A stretch of DNA of 64,000 nucleotides from Plicaturopsis crispa FD-325 SS-3 (GCA_000827205.1 KN832554.1:3183815-3247814), one strand, 5' to 3'; positions 21,811 to 33,260 are shown, counted from the first letter of the stretch. The notes: generated from the letters alone by a model not told the origin. Numbers and translations: made by a program.

Positions 21811-22155
21811 GCGGCTAAAATGTTGGATATTCAAGGGCCGCAATCATTAGAAGGGCCTAATAAATCTGATAGGTAGGGCGGGCTGCACCCTCTGAAAGGG
21901 TTTTAAGTTTCCTTGAGATCTTAGGGCTGCACCCATGCAATGGGCATTAGGGCTACCCCCTTCCCTTATAAATTTGGTTACAAGGGTACTACACTTTGTT
22001 AACCGTTTGTTCTTGACTTGACTACAAGGCTACTATTGCTATAGCGATGGGGCCGCATCCATTGATTGGACCGCTTTGAAATGCGGCCGCACTGTGGGTG
22101 GCTCCATCAATAGGCCCTTGGAACGCACTAGGTGGCTCCATTGAATGGGCTTAAG
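21811..22155. repeat. Degenerate minisatellite-like sequence
   Basis: Irregular, diverged echoes of the 45-bp unit (ggGCCGCACCc, CCAATGGGC, GGCTCCATtgaATGGGC). These continue up to the point where the helicase frame ends. Confidence 0.6.
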
Positions 22156-22801
22156 TCACTGAATGGGCTCAAATTTCGGATCCTTCCACAGCTTAGTGAA
22201 GCTGTCCGACCGCGCCATCTCGGGGGACAGGTACACGAGTTGAGCGTCTGTACGGACGTCTCTCCACACGCTAGCCGTACCGGACGTGTCTTCGTTAATC
22301 ATCGTCGCTTTTAAGCCTTTCTTCTTGGCCTCTTCGACCTGGAAAATGCATGGTCAGTATCCGCATTTTTATGAGTTGAGAAACATCTACCTGGTCCCTT
22401 TCCAATGCCTTGAGGGGACTTATGACCATCACCAGCTTCTTTTTATCAGCCCTAAGCGCTGCAAGGCCCTGGAATACAAGGCTTTTGCCATATCCAGTAC
22501 CAGCACAGAAAATGCAGTCATACCCTTGGAGGACCCGCATAATGAGCTCCACCTGCCATTTATCGGGCAGAAAAGAGAGCTTGAGGCTACTGACGAGCTT
22601 TTGCTCGACTTTTTCGTAGGTAGAGAGGTGGGCCGGGAGGGTTACGAGTCCTCGCGAACGGTTTGGAGCGGGCGGCGCTTTGTGTCGGCGAGGCGTGCTG
22701 GGTGCCGCGGACGGCGCCGTTTGCTGTCGTGGTGGTGTCCTCTGGATACGGCGAGGCGTTCCGGGAGTACGAGGAGGCGTGCTAGGGCGTGCAGATTGCA
22801 T
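22156..22801 (-). pseudogene. RecQ-type helicase, 3'-truncated
   Basis: The N-terminal part of a RecQ-family DEAD/DEAH helicase. It has a Pro/Thr/Arg-rich leader, then FLPDKWQVELIMRVLQG (Q-motif region) and the Walker A loop GTGYGKS. VISPLKALERDQ (motif Ia) follows. One intron (GTAGATG..TTCCAG) joins ERDQ to VEEAKKKGLKATMIN. The frame then reads LVYLSPEMARSDSF and stops at FEPIQ, where the sequence becomes satellite-like. The DEAH box, helicase C domain and everything after are missing, so it cannot be a working helicase. RecQ-like genes beside satellites are often subtelomeric in fungi, but nothing here proves a chromosome end. Two ACGCGT sites precede the start codon. Confidence 0.75.
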
Positions 22802-22854
22802 GTTAGAGGTGCGGTGATGTTGAATGCATCGAGGTAAAGAAAGAACGCGACGCG

Positions 22855-22871
22855 ACGCGTTTTCAACGCGT
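22855..22871. promoter_or_regulatory. Paired MCB-like (ACGCGT) sites before helicase
   Basis: ACGCGT at 22855-22860 and 22866-22871, with further CGCGACGCG alongside, 54-70 bp upstream of the helicase ATG. MluI cell-cycle boxes bind MBF (Mbp1/Swi6) and drive G1/S genes in fungi. Binding here is inferred. Confidence 0.45.
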
Positions 22872-23324
22872 CAAAGTCAAGTCCGAAATGCTCATTTTGC
22901 ACAGCGGAGTATATTGAAGCCTCAATACTCAATCAAATGCTTAAGTTCTGGTGTACGAGATGCTTATAGGATCTCTCGCTAGGTGACTGTCTTTTCCGTT
23001 TTTTTAATAATGCATGCTTCATGGTACTGTGTGTGTAGTGACTCAGGCCAAATCTTGGCCGTGCAAAGCCGACTTTCCCCTGTCTAGAGTGTAACACGGG
23101 CTCGTTTTCTCGAAAAACTGAAGAGACAAAGATCTTGTAAAAACCGTTCTAAGCATTCTATTCACCGAGCACAAATTATTTGAAGGCTGTTTGGAGCCGC
23201 GAAGTGGATTCTAAAAACCTACGATATTTCCCCATCTTGGTACAAGCCCCTTCTCCTCAGGTGTTGCGGAGCTTGCGGAGCACGAAATATCCACCCGAAA
23301 AAGGAGACGGGGCTTGAACCGAAC
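22872..23324. other. Intergenic with inverted repeat
   Basis: No gene recognised. An imperfect inverted repeat (arms 23236-23257 and 23302-23323, 18 of 22 bases matching; core CAAGCCCC..TCTCCT) ends exactly where the Plavaka left terminal repeat begins. Confidence 0.6.
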
Positions 23325-23361
23325 CTACACGGCTATCCCAGAATTCTTTGGGATGTAGATG
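23325..23361 (+). repeat. Plavaka left terminal inverted repeat
   Basis: Pairs with 31437-31472 in reverse complement. The first 21 bases are identical, then there are a few changes over the next 15. Confidence 0.85.
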
Positions 23362-23668
23362 ATCCAGAGATAGCTGTGACTCGGTTGATGACCTTTGGAA
23401 TTTGCCAGTTTGGCAGCCCTGTGACGACAGTCAACCGGTTACTGGATTCCAATAAACGACCTGCTGGCAAATTTTCGCCGCCTTGTCGGTGCTCGGGCTG
23501 CCAGCATGCAGGGTCATTCAGTGCGAAAATCAGTTCGACGGTGCTCCCCTATTATACATGCATATTGCACGACGAGCTTGAGGGATTCAAAGTGAGATTA
23601 AATAACATATTCGAATTCAACAGGCATCTCTGCGGGCGGCATGCACTTAGGAGTTTACAAGCTATCGA

Positions 23669-25212
23669 CTACACGGCCGTTGCGGCCAGGTTAAGAGCAT
23701 CAAGGTCGAGCTCCTCTGTTTCTGCTGACGTCGACCCAGCGGGCGCAGGCACAGCGCCCGCGTGCGCAGCACCCTCGCCGGGCTGCGCATCAGTGAGAGC
23801 GCTGGCGACCTCGTTTCGGTCGAAGGCCACCGATCGAGTAGTGCGTCGACCATATTTTTCATCGTCGTTCGATATGATTTCAGTTTCCCAGCTATTCAAT
23901 GAGAATTTAGTTCCTATTCGGTCTTAGATGATTTGAAAGACGACTCACGCTTTCCATGCATCGGAGCAACGATCCTTGCCGTGAGCATCGTAAAGTTTAT
24001 CGAGGCGTGCCTCGAGTGCAGGCCAGAATCCGGTATCCCCGCCGCGAGGCACTTTGTTGGGCACGAGCGGGGCTGCGACGTCGCGCTACATCATTGAATC
24101 CGTGAGGCGATCAAATCCGAAGCTAGGGAGATGTTAACAGAAAGACTGACCATGAGTGCGAATGATGCAAGGACATCAGTGGGAACCGATTTTGGAATTG
24201 CTGGCAAGTGATAGTCGCAGAGGACTTCCTTTGCCCAAACATCCAACGCCGTCTTCTTATCAGTCACCCTCCATAGCTGTACGGACATTATCAATGAACA
24301 TGAGGGTCGTCGAGATAAGCACAGTGTGTACTTACGAGTTTGCGGAATGCACCCTTCACTTGGGCAAATTGTGTGTGGAGGTACTTATTTGTTGTCGAAC
24401 GCACGATGGGATCGCTCACGTAGATCTCGAGATTGAGCGTAGTTGCATGGTGCCATATATAACTCTACGTTCAGAGCCGTTAATGTTCTGGTCACGCTGC
24501 GCAAAGACGCGCGAGTAGCACACTCACTTCGACTGTTTCATTAACTTTTCCATAGGTTGCATTTGGCTTGATCAAATAGTGCCGCAAGAGAGCCTTCAAC
24601 AGTCTCTGTTTATCATCGATATAAGTGACGGGTTTACGGAGCAATCTGTGAATTCACCTCCTGAGGATCCGATGGACGCCAGTCGGACCTCACCGTGAGC
24701 TCTATCCGGCTTAACGAGGTGTTCATGGCCTTGAGTTCATTGTGAAAACCGGCGAAAACGGCTTCTTGGCGGAGCCCCAAAATGTATAGAAGTAGTGTCT
24801 GCTCCTCGACCTCGACCTACATAGGGAGCATGATCAGATAGTGCACGCCGGAAAGCAAGTTCGCAACCTGGGGGCAACATACCTCATTGAAGCGATGGAC
24901 TAGCTGACGCTGACCACTAAGGCCGTGTTCGTTCACCAACTTGTCTACGTCTTGCGGCGTTGGTCGAATTCCACCATTAGATTGCATATGGGTACCGTAG
25001 GCGGGTGTGGATGGGACGGCAAAGCTCATGTACTGCCCGCCTGGAAGCAAAGGCACTCGGGAAGTGCGCGGATCCAGGTTTTCGTTATTTTCATAACGCG
25101 CACCCGGGCCGCCGAAGCGAGTTCTATCTTGTGCAGTCGAAGGCGACGTACTGCTAGGCCTGGCGTACGGAGAGATCATCCGTCGCGGAGAGCGGGGTAT
25201 TGAGGGAGACAT
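23669..25212 (-). CDS. Plavaka cargo gene A, unknown function
   Basis: Six or more exons join in frame from the ATG at 25212, giving roughly 390 residues. The N-terminus is disordered (MSPSIPRSPRRMISPYARPS). Then come VDKLVNEHGLSGQRQLVHRF, a helical EVEEQTLLLYILGLRQEAVF, RLLKALLRHYLIKPNATYGK, IWHHATTLNLEIYVSDPIVR, ALDVWAKEVLCDYHLPAIP and DVAAPLVPNKVPRGGD. The end is SWETEIISNDDEKYGRRTT plus an Ala/Glu-rich tail. No known domain is evident, though the block around PAIPKSVPTDV looks conserved and enzyme- or scaffold-like. The gene starts 98 bp from cargo gene B and lies inside the same pair of terminal repeats. It may assist or regulate transposition. Confidence 0.6.
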
Positions 25213-25310
25213 GAGGGTGAGATGTTGACGAAGAAAAGTCGAAGAAAAGTCGACAGCGCGGAAAAGCATTCGGCAAAATGTTGCCGATCCGACGGCGGTG
25301 GCGTTTGACC

Positions 25311-26342
25311 ATGAACACCGACAACGACACTGCAAGGCAGCGTCGCACGCACTCCGAAGCTGCTGAAAAGACATGGCTGTGAGCATGCATGATTCGTTGT
25401 AATCCAGCAGTTAGAAAACTCACAGTCCGCAGATTTCTCAACAGCAAGAATGGGTATCTCAACTCGCAAGTCGACGACGACATTGCGATAGAACATTTCT
25501 TTGCGCAAAGTCATTCGAAAAGCTTCAGAAAAAGTTAGTCAGTGTCTCACTTTGATAGATAATGCATACTGACGAGCCCATACCACATCAGCATCCGAGG
25601 AAACACACGAAGACACTCGAGCGGCAGGCATTTCTACTGCCATTGTGCCGAATCCTAGTGTCCGCGAGGAAAAAGAGAACATACGGGACAGTCAGTACTG
25701 TTTCCTAGATGTATTCTCAAATACTTACCTTCTGTAGAACTCGATAAACATCCCGGACGGCCACCGAAGCGTAAACGCGACTCGGAAGCTGACATCGAGA
25801 AGACTCCGAAGACGCGTCACGACAGTGACCGTAGCGCGCCAGATTGGAGCGCCAATCTGAGGAAGCGCTTAGACGCCATAGAATCGCGCATTGAGACTCT
25901 CGAAGCGCAAGGCCGACGCGGGGGAGACACGGCAGTAGATGGCAGATTGGATATTCTCGAGACAAAAACCTTGCCGCATTGCGATTCGTGTACATGCTCT
26001 GGTACCGCTATTCGTCAGCCGCCGCAACTGCACACGACGAGAGTAAAGACTGGTATCTCACATAATCCATGGGCTAAATCATTTTCGCCCTCGTCCGCAA
26101 CCACTGCGAACAACGCCCCAACGGTCTCCCTTTCACCGCCGGCAGAAAGTGTCGGTAGTCCGTCACAGCAGCGCGCCTCTTCAGAACCACCCTCGGAAGA
26201 TTCGGAGGCATACATCGGTGCCCAATATCCTGAAGAGTGGACAGAGGAACACGCACAGGAGTTTGAGGAGGCGTTGAAAAAGCTATATGATGAGCTGCCA
26301 GAGGGTCAGAAGGAGAATATACGGCGGTCAATATCGGAGTAA
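25311..26342 (+). CDS. Plavaka cargo gene B, basic/coiled-coil protein
   Basis: From the ATG at 25311, exons join as MNTDNDTARQRRTHSEAAEK, FLNSKNGYLNSQVDDDIAIE, SEETHEDTRAAGISTA and DKLDKHPGRPPKRKRDSEAD. The long last exon follows, open to 26342. It carries a basic patch (GRPPKRKRD, likely nuclear signal), a short coiled coil (LRKRLDAIESRIETLEAQG), a Ser/Pro-rich linker and an acidic helical tail (EEWTEEHAQEFEEALKKLYD). No family is recognised. It is divergent from cargo gene A across 98 bp and convergent toward the transposase 3' end. The first two joins are less sure than the last exon. Confidence 0.55.
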
Positions 26343-26626
26343 TGCATGTTAAACTGACCTCTTTTCGTCGTCTGAATATACATACAGTGTTGTGCAGTAT
26401 CAGCAATTTGAGGTGGCCTAATGAACGTGGATCGTGCTCGAGAGGTTTGACTTTGAGTCCGTTGATAAAGTTCCGAGTCCGTGTGCGTACAATTTTGCCT
26501 CCGCTTGAATTTCCTCCGCATCGGCGTCAACATGGGCCCACAACTCTCGAAATCTAACCACTTGCATTCAACACGCAACAAAACCATTGGTTCCAGACAG
26601 GTTTGACCTCTATTATATTACTTCAG

Positions 26627-29600
26627 CTAGATTTGCTTTCCTGCTGCTACTTGTGTATCCGGCCCATCGATCAGCGGCGACAGTCGTCGTCGCTGCGAGG
26701 CACTCTGTCCCTCTCTGTCCACCTCGAACTCCTTGTCGACATTTCGCTTCCGCGTCCTTTTGCCCTTTCCCTTTCCCTTCTCGTTTTTTCTGCGTTCGCG
26801 GTCATCCTTAGCTTTTTGGTTCTCTCGATCGAGGTTTTTCTTGTTTTGAATAGCTGCCTCTATCATGGCTGCCCTCGGGAGATTTGGATACTGTGCGTCG
26901 GGCTGGAAATACTGGATATACGTGGCGCTCCGCAGCTGAGCGAGATTCAGGAGCTGGTCGTCTGGGCAGGTAGCATGTACAATCTCATCCTCCTTGTGCG
27001 CCGTTTGCTGACGTTCTTGCACAGCGATGCGTGTTCGTGTGACGGTACACCCGTGCGCAGCGCAATTATGGAACGTATTGACTGCACACAATATGTCCTA
27101 GGCACGTTGTTGGTGAGTCGCTTTTTATGACAATATGTGGCATGCACTCACTTCAAATGCAATCAGGGCTCGCTCTGTGCTACTGGTCGTGGTGCACGAA
27201 GGAAAGCGATATGGTAGGACGGCTGCACCAATGACACATTTCGATACAAGCACCCCGATCAGTCGCTGCTGCTCTGGGTCCACTAAGATTTCTTCGATGC
27301 GACCAACAAGCGGACCATGCACGGAGGGTGAGTGGTAGAGAACGTATTTGTGGAGGCTCGCATGGTCTTCATTTTGTAGAACGAGTTTCTGACAGCGAAG
27401 GACTTTGCCAGATCTTGACATGCAGGGTATTCCGGCTTTGTGCGCCTCGGTCACGCTCCAAAAGCACAGTGAATCGGATTTCAAAGGCGAGTAATAACCT
27501 ATGTGCGTGTAAGAGCTCAGGGTTCTTCTGCAGGAGAAATTGGACTCGCCGCTTCGTGATTTATCCACCAGTCCTTCCATGGACATGAGCCGAATGAATT
27601 CGGGATCTTCGAGTAGAGCGCAAACCTCACGGCCAGCTTGGCGTGGTGCAGGTAAGGGTACACCATCGATATCGTGTAGCACGAACCCGCCGCTGATCAA
27701 GTGACGCACAGCGTGCATATGGCTGAACGACACGGCAATGTCTTTCCCTGGTGCCGTCCGAGGTGAGTGGATACTGCGGAGACGGATCACCAGATTGTAC
27801 GACTCAAAACTCTCCGTTGAATAGATAATCAAGGGACCGAATCGGCGAATACACTCTAGCAAGTGCACGAACAGATGGAACTTCGGTTTATTGAACCACG
27901 CTATATTCCATAGCGCAGTAGCGGCAAGGAAGTCGGCTACCGCCTCTTTCAGCTTTTGCTAATTATGCCATTTTAGGTCTCATGGGTCGGTAGCAGAATC
28001 AAATATTTACGCACCATATAAGCAGGTAGGTCCTCTATCTCAGGCTGATACATGAGTGGTGCAAGTCGGCACAATGCTAACCAGCCTTCGTAGTGCGATT
28101 CGGGAATCATACCTCGCAGGACGATAGGTGCAACCTGGAGAATAATGCGGAAGTCCCGTCCGACCAGTGAACCCGCATACTGTACAAACGTGTTTCCGCG
28201 TAGGCGAGAGGTTTCCAAGCCGGCAACATCGACACTGGAAAGGCGAGTTTTCAATTCGTCCTTTCCCTTTGTATTCTGACGTGAGACAGCATCACGCCAC
28301 CAGTATTTCACAACGCCCAGGAGCAGGCAATGCAGAATCTCGAAGGGGGTGTCTTGATTGGGATCGAAGTCTAGTGAGCATCGTGCAGAAGGTTAGTCGC
28401 GACTTCATTGAGACAGATACAAGTTTCCGACCTGAAATTTTCAGGACAGGATTGAAGACATTGTCCGGGAGCTGATCACGAAATTTCTCCAGGGTGTCCT
28501 TTACAAGATCGGCCTTCGACATTCCAGTTGTTGTTTGCCCGACCAGTTTTTCTTTCACTTTCGAAGCCACATCCTGGAATTTTTCCACAAAATGGTGGAA
28601 GTATTTGTCCTTTGACCCCGTCTCGGTAGCCATGGCGTCGATACCACTCGGAGCGCCATTCAAAGCACGTTTGAGTTGGTCGTTGAGGTCGCTAACCGTC
28701 TCCGATTTTGAACGTAGCTTTCCGGCCTGAAAGCATGTGAGTATAAGATCTTCATGTATGTCTATGCCGCCGCTACTGACCTTCATAAAATCGTCTAGAC
28801 GCTCGATCTCCCCCGCATCGCCTGGTGGTCGATGGGCCGCATCGGGCCCCCGTACATGGCAAATCCTGCAGAAACACTTGCCGCCCATTCCTACATGTGA
28901 TGCAAATTCACTAGACATGGGATTGTCGCCCTGAAATGCGAGTATCCATGGTATGAGCAAGACGAGTTCGTCTAATTTGCTATCCCAGACTTCGATCCCC
29001 TCTTTCCGAGCTTCCCTACGACAAAATACTCGTGAGTAACCAAAGACCAATTTCCTGGATTCCGCCGCCGCACTCACTCAAGCATTTGCTCGAAGGCTTC
29101 CATCATTTCCAGTGGCGATGCAAGGTTAGAGGTGCAACCGAAATGGATATTGTAGAGCATCTGGGTGTACTTGCGAGGTAGGCCAGCGAGCGTGAATAGA
29201 ATGGAATTATGCTTATTCCATTTCTTCGAGATGTTCCCAGATGTATCGTCGCAGTAGAGCCATAATGGGAGGCTATAGACGCGTCGCCCTTTCGCGATTT
29301 CTCGCCATGGATTCACGGCAGGCTGATCCCAGGGATCCGGGGGTGTGCGTGGATCGTCGGTTCGTAATATTCCTGTTCGTCTGTGTGAGCACATATTGAC
29401 AACAGTTGCTCAGGTGCCTCGAGACTGACCGCGTAGATTGTTGGGCGATGGTATTCCGTATCGTCTCTGAGTCACTGGATCCAGAAGTTCCACAACGGAC
29501 AGGAAGAATGCAGTGAGCGGTAAGTCCATATGCCCACCATCTCTAGCGTCGATGACGAACGCGTCACCGTCACTTGTTAACAGCACACGGTGGACCTGGG

Positions 29601-31023
29601 CCCACAATGCTCCATCCTTCTCGTACCATCGGACGGGGAGAACGGCTGTAGCTGTTCCCAAGCTGTCGATGTTGGCGAAACAAATCTCGTTGACAAAATA
29701 ATCTCTCCCGCTGCTGTCGCGTGCCATTGGTCCTGCAAGAAGTCCGTCTACCTCATCACGCCATCTCTCGGCTTGACGTGCTTCACCCATCTTCGGTCCG
29801 CTGTGTTCCGCATATACACTTATGTGTGGTCGTACTTGCGGATTCGCAAATTCCTGCCATCAGTGGTTCAGTGAACGGTGAGCATTATCATTCCTCGGAA
29901 GAAGAATCATAACTTACATGCTGAAAGATCTTCGCCCAGCTATTCACAACATAGAAGCTCCCTAGCTCGCCCTCGTGCATCTCGGATGCTAAGCCTGCGA
30001 CATTCAGGATCTGTTCGCGGTGATTTTTTACTTGCTTGACGCTCGGTAGCCCGTTAATGCCAAGCTTCGACGCGAACCAATTCGTTGCTTTAAGCTCGTT
30101 CTCGGAGAACACGGAACGAGGGAACGCCCCCATGACATCTATCAAGCATTCCTAGACGACGCCACAGCCTGAGTTTCCTAAATCACGCGAGAGATCATAA
30201 AACGCGGCATACTGACCTCTTTATTTTTCCAGGGCCACCAGTCATCGTCGCAAGATGGCCTTACAGCATTATCGGGTGCATGATCTGTATGTCACTCAGG
30301 TGAGATTAATTACGAGCTAGACCTTTATGATGAACTAACCCTCTTGCACTGTCCGGTGGCTTTCGTCGAAGCCAGACAAAATGTCCTCGTCAACTTCGAC
30401 GGGCGGCACAATGCCATGCTCTGCAGCAACGGCTTCGGCATGATTGCGTATCGGGCCATCCATTGGTTCGTCTTCGGGATCCTGGCCAGCCGAAGGTACA
30501 GTGCCATCCTCGTCTGCTTCTGAGCTCGATTGCCTATTGTAACTCATTTCTCCTGCCCAGTCGTCGTATATCTGGTCGTCGTCGTCGTCGGGCAATGCAG
30601 GACCATGCACCGAAAATAACATGGATCCAGTGAGAAGATCGGGTGGAGGGGTATGTGAATGCACGCGAGCTGCTGCGGCAGCTTGTGTCCAGGCTTGATC
30701 TGACAATGCTTCTTCCGTAGGACCTTCACCTGGATCGCTATAGTCTGGTTTGGCCAACACATCCTCCGAAGCGGCCTGAACGGGATTGTCTAGATTGCGG
30801 ACACGCTGGACATGCAAATGCGAGTCCTCATGGCGCCGTGCACGACTCAATGGTAGGAAATCCTGCCCGGTGCATATGTTACATTTCCATCCCCCCCGAG
30901 GCCAGCGTCGTTCGGTAAATACTAGATAGTTCTCGTCACGTAAGTTTCTTGCACCGGTCATACACTATGCTATTACTCACGGTGTCTGTTGATCAGTCCA
31001 CCTGTGCTCGACTCGTCGTCCAT
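26627..31023 (-). CDS. Plavaka-like CACTA-group transposase
   Basis: About 1150 residues over more than ten exons, with no break found. The N-terminus has a C2H2-like finger (WKCNICTGQDFLPLSRARRH, then HLHVQRV) and an acidic linker. ECLIDVMGAFPRSVFSENEL starts the core. Catalytic signatures follow: CDDTSGNISKKWNKHNS with FTLAGLPRKY; YNIHFGCTSN; PWILAFQGDNPM (second Asp) with CFCRICH; TPFEILHCLLLGVVKYWW; and KPKFHLFVHL with RRFGPLIIYSTESFESYN (Glu). The C-terminus has NTFHNCAAHGC and QLLNLAQLRSATYIQYFQP, then a lysine-rich tail. It excises and inserts the surrounding 8.1-kb element. The first exon (MDDESSTGG from 31023) is less certain than the ATG at 30961. Confidence 0.88.
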
Positions 31024-31436
31024 AGTCTGTGGTCGTTCCGCGCGTTGAGTCCTTCAAGGTACGTCTTTGGCCGTTGCGTTCAATATTGGTATCATTGACT
31101 CAAATTTTCAAGATATTCACGAAGGTCGGGCATCGGACGTGCCGCGATCGTTATTCAGTACACCATTACTTATAATGTATCGCCACTCATCCTCGAAAAC
31201 ATCAATGCTTTTATTCCCTGCATATTTCAGTCCCAATTCGCATAAGTTCTAAGCGCGAGCAGTGAGATCATAGGCTGACACGGCACTGAGCGGTCATTTG
31301 ATGTGCCATGCGGTAGGACATTGGAATCCACAGGGTTAGCGATGGCTGCCACGAAGCTGCCAAAACGGCAGATTTTTGCTGGCCGTCCATTAGATTTGCG
31401 AACAACCTGTCTATAATATCACTAGATCCTGATTCC

Positions 31437-31472
31437 ATCTACATTCCAACGGATTCTGGGATAGCCGTGTAG
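31437..31472 (-). repeat. Plavaka right terminal inverted repeat
   Basis: Reverse complement of 23325-23361. It ends at 31472 with ...CCGTGTAG. Confidence 0.85.
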
Positions 31473-31869
31473 TGCCGTGCGGGTCTAATCTTACAGTACT
31501 TACAGTACCTCCCATGTACCATGTACCGGGTCAATCGAATGAAACATATGTAGCGAAAACTATTCAGATCTCTGCGAACAAAGAAAAATGTCTCGCTACA
31601 TGTAAGTACTCCGGAACCTGTGCTTGCACGGGTCACATAAGCTTGTAGACTGTACAGTAAGCACCCTCACTAATCGTGCTATTGTTCAGGACCAAGCGAT
31701 CAAAGGTGGACCAGCGCGTGCATTGTGGACAAAGAGTGGTCTCCTAAATCAAAGCATAATGCAGGCTGAGTTCCCCTTTCGAGCCTTTGACACGCGAAGG
31801 CTGCCAGCTATAAAGCGGACCAGGCAATGTAGATTCGGTAAGTCGTCACTCCCTCACACCCTGCTCGTC
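31473..31869. other. Intergenic, upstream of SET gene
   Basis: No gene recognised. Includes a repeated TTACAGTAC / CATGTACC pattern near 31490-31530. The frame of the SET gene stays open upstream to 31624, but the basic MANKKRSGKNKN start at 31870 is the more likely initiator. Confidence 0.5.
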
Positions 31870-33260
31870 ATGGCTAACAAGAAGCGATCCGGCAAGAACA
31901 AGAACAAGAAAACCAAGAAACACGCGCCACCTGCCCCCGAGCCTACCATCCCTGACCCCAAATCTCCCAGACCTACTGTCCAAGACGAAGGCACGGCGGA
32001 GTCCGACGACCTCAAGCCCTTCCCTCCCGAACGCACATCCGCATCGGCCTCGAACAAGAAAGAGCTCGCGGACTTGGCGAGAGAGCGGTACGGCCCAGAC
32101 TACGACAATATCCTCCAAAACATATGTGACAACTACGAACCGAGAGTCCGCGAGGTCATATATCCCACTGGCATGCGCGGCCAAATCCTCAACGACACTC
32201 CCATCATATTCTGTCTCGAGGAAAATCTTCCCCCCACGGCGCTAGTCCAGGACACCGCGTTCAAGATTTCTCCGATGGCGGGAAAAGGCGAAGGAATGCT
32301 TGCGACCCGGAAGATCATGCACGGCGACGTCATCGTCGTCGAATATCCCATCGTCTCTATCCCGGTCATGAGTTTTCTACCGCCGGACATCCGCGAGGAC
32401 ATGTTCCGTATGCTGTTCGACCGTGTCGAGGAGCCGGAGCGCACGGAACTGTACAACCTGTCGAATTGCAAGCCGCCCGAGATGTGCGGGCGCGAGGAGG
32501 GTATCGCGCGCACGAACGGCGTTGGCATCGAGTTACACGTGCCGCCTGGATCGCCAGAGGCAAACGAAATGGCATCTGGCGTCTTTTTGAAGATCTCCAA
32601 GTGCAATCATAGGTGAGCGTCAGTCCTTTTGGACCGCTGGTAACCAGCTATTGATGATACTTTGCGATCATCAGCTGTAGTCCGAACGCAAACTACGATT
32701 GGGATCTACGCACGTTTACCCTCTCGCTATACGCAACCAGAGTCATCAATCCCGGCGAAGAAATCACCATATCGTACATACCATCCCTCACGCAGTGCCG
32801 GGCCGATCGACGTGCAGAACTCCAGAAAGCCTATTCCTTCCAGTGCGAATGCCCTGCATGCGATCTACCCGCACCGGCGGACGTCGCAGCCAGCGACCGT
32901 CGACGCCTGTTACTCGACGAGTGGGAGCGAAGAAATCCACTGGCATATTTCGCCACTGCATACAGGAACTTGTCCCGGCGGGAGGACCTCATCGCCGAGT
33001 ACAAGCGAGCGGTAGAGATACACGAGAAGGAGGGGCTGGAGGGGCACATCCACTATGTGATGGTTCAAGAATTCATCGCCACCCTCTACGCGCGCGTTGC
33101 AGACGCGAAGAACTTCAACTGGTGGATGCAGCGCACGGTGGCGCATTGTTTCGCGCTTCATCTGAAAGGCAAACTCGTCGAGGCACTGCAGGCCCTTTGC
33201 GACCCCCATTCCTTGTGGTATTGGGGTGTCGACAACGTTGCTCGCGGTGCTCGTCGCTGA
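31870..33260 (+). CDS. SET-domain protein (Set5/SMYD-like without MYND)
   Basis: Two exons; the intron at about 32612-32675 splits the Asn-His-Ser core. The N-terminus is very basic (KKRSGKNKNKKTKKH). The SET domain begins KISPMAGKGEGMLATRKI and GDVIVVEYP. It then has the catalytic core KCNHSCSPNANYDWD and INPGEEITISYI, followed by a post-SET cysteine cluster, FQCECPACDL. No MYND finger lies between the SET halves. A helical TPR-like C-terminus follows (EYKRAVEIHEKEGLEGHIHY). It probably transfers methyl groups from SAM to lysines of histones or other proteins; the target cannot be read from sequence. It is the first host gene to the right of the transposon island. Confidence 0.85.

Larger units (their letters stand above)
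23325..31472. mobile_element. Plavaka-type (CACTA group) DNA transposon, 8.1 kb
   Basis: Ends are inverted repeats. The left reads CTACACGGCTATCCCAGAAT from 23325; the right, in reverse complement from 31472, reads the same 20 bases. Both then continue with a T-T-G-G-x-A-T-G-T-A-G-A-T-G tract. Between them are a long transposase gene (-) with the Plavaka DDE signatures and a divergent pair of unknown genes. All frames are open after splicing, so the copy looks young and may be able to move. No target-site duplication was obvious (GAAC left, TGCC right). Confidence 0.8.

Noticed and set aside
20314-21818. Open frames reading MYIFLASIGRVRPT-type repeats across the run of N
   Set aside because: By-product of a 45-bp period, with one stretch made of unknown bases; not coding.
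1-22155. Possible CRISPR-like array
   Set aside because: Units are directly tandem with no unique spacers, and the host is a eukaryote.
23236-23323. Possible tRNA T-arm (GGTTCAAGCCCC on the minus strand)
   Set aside because: The flanking bases do not form the 5-bp T stem, and no acceptor, D or anticodon arms are found around it.
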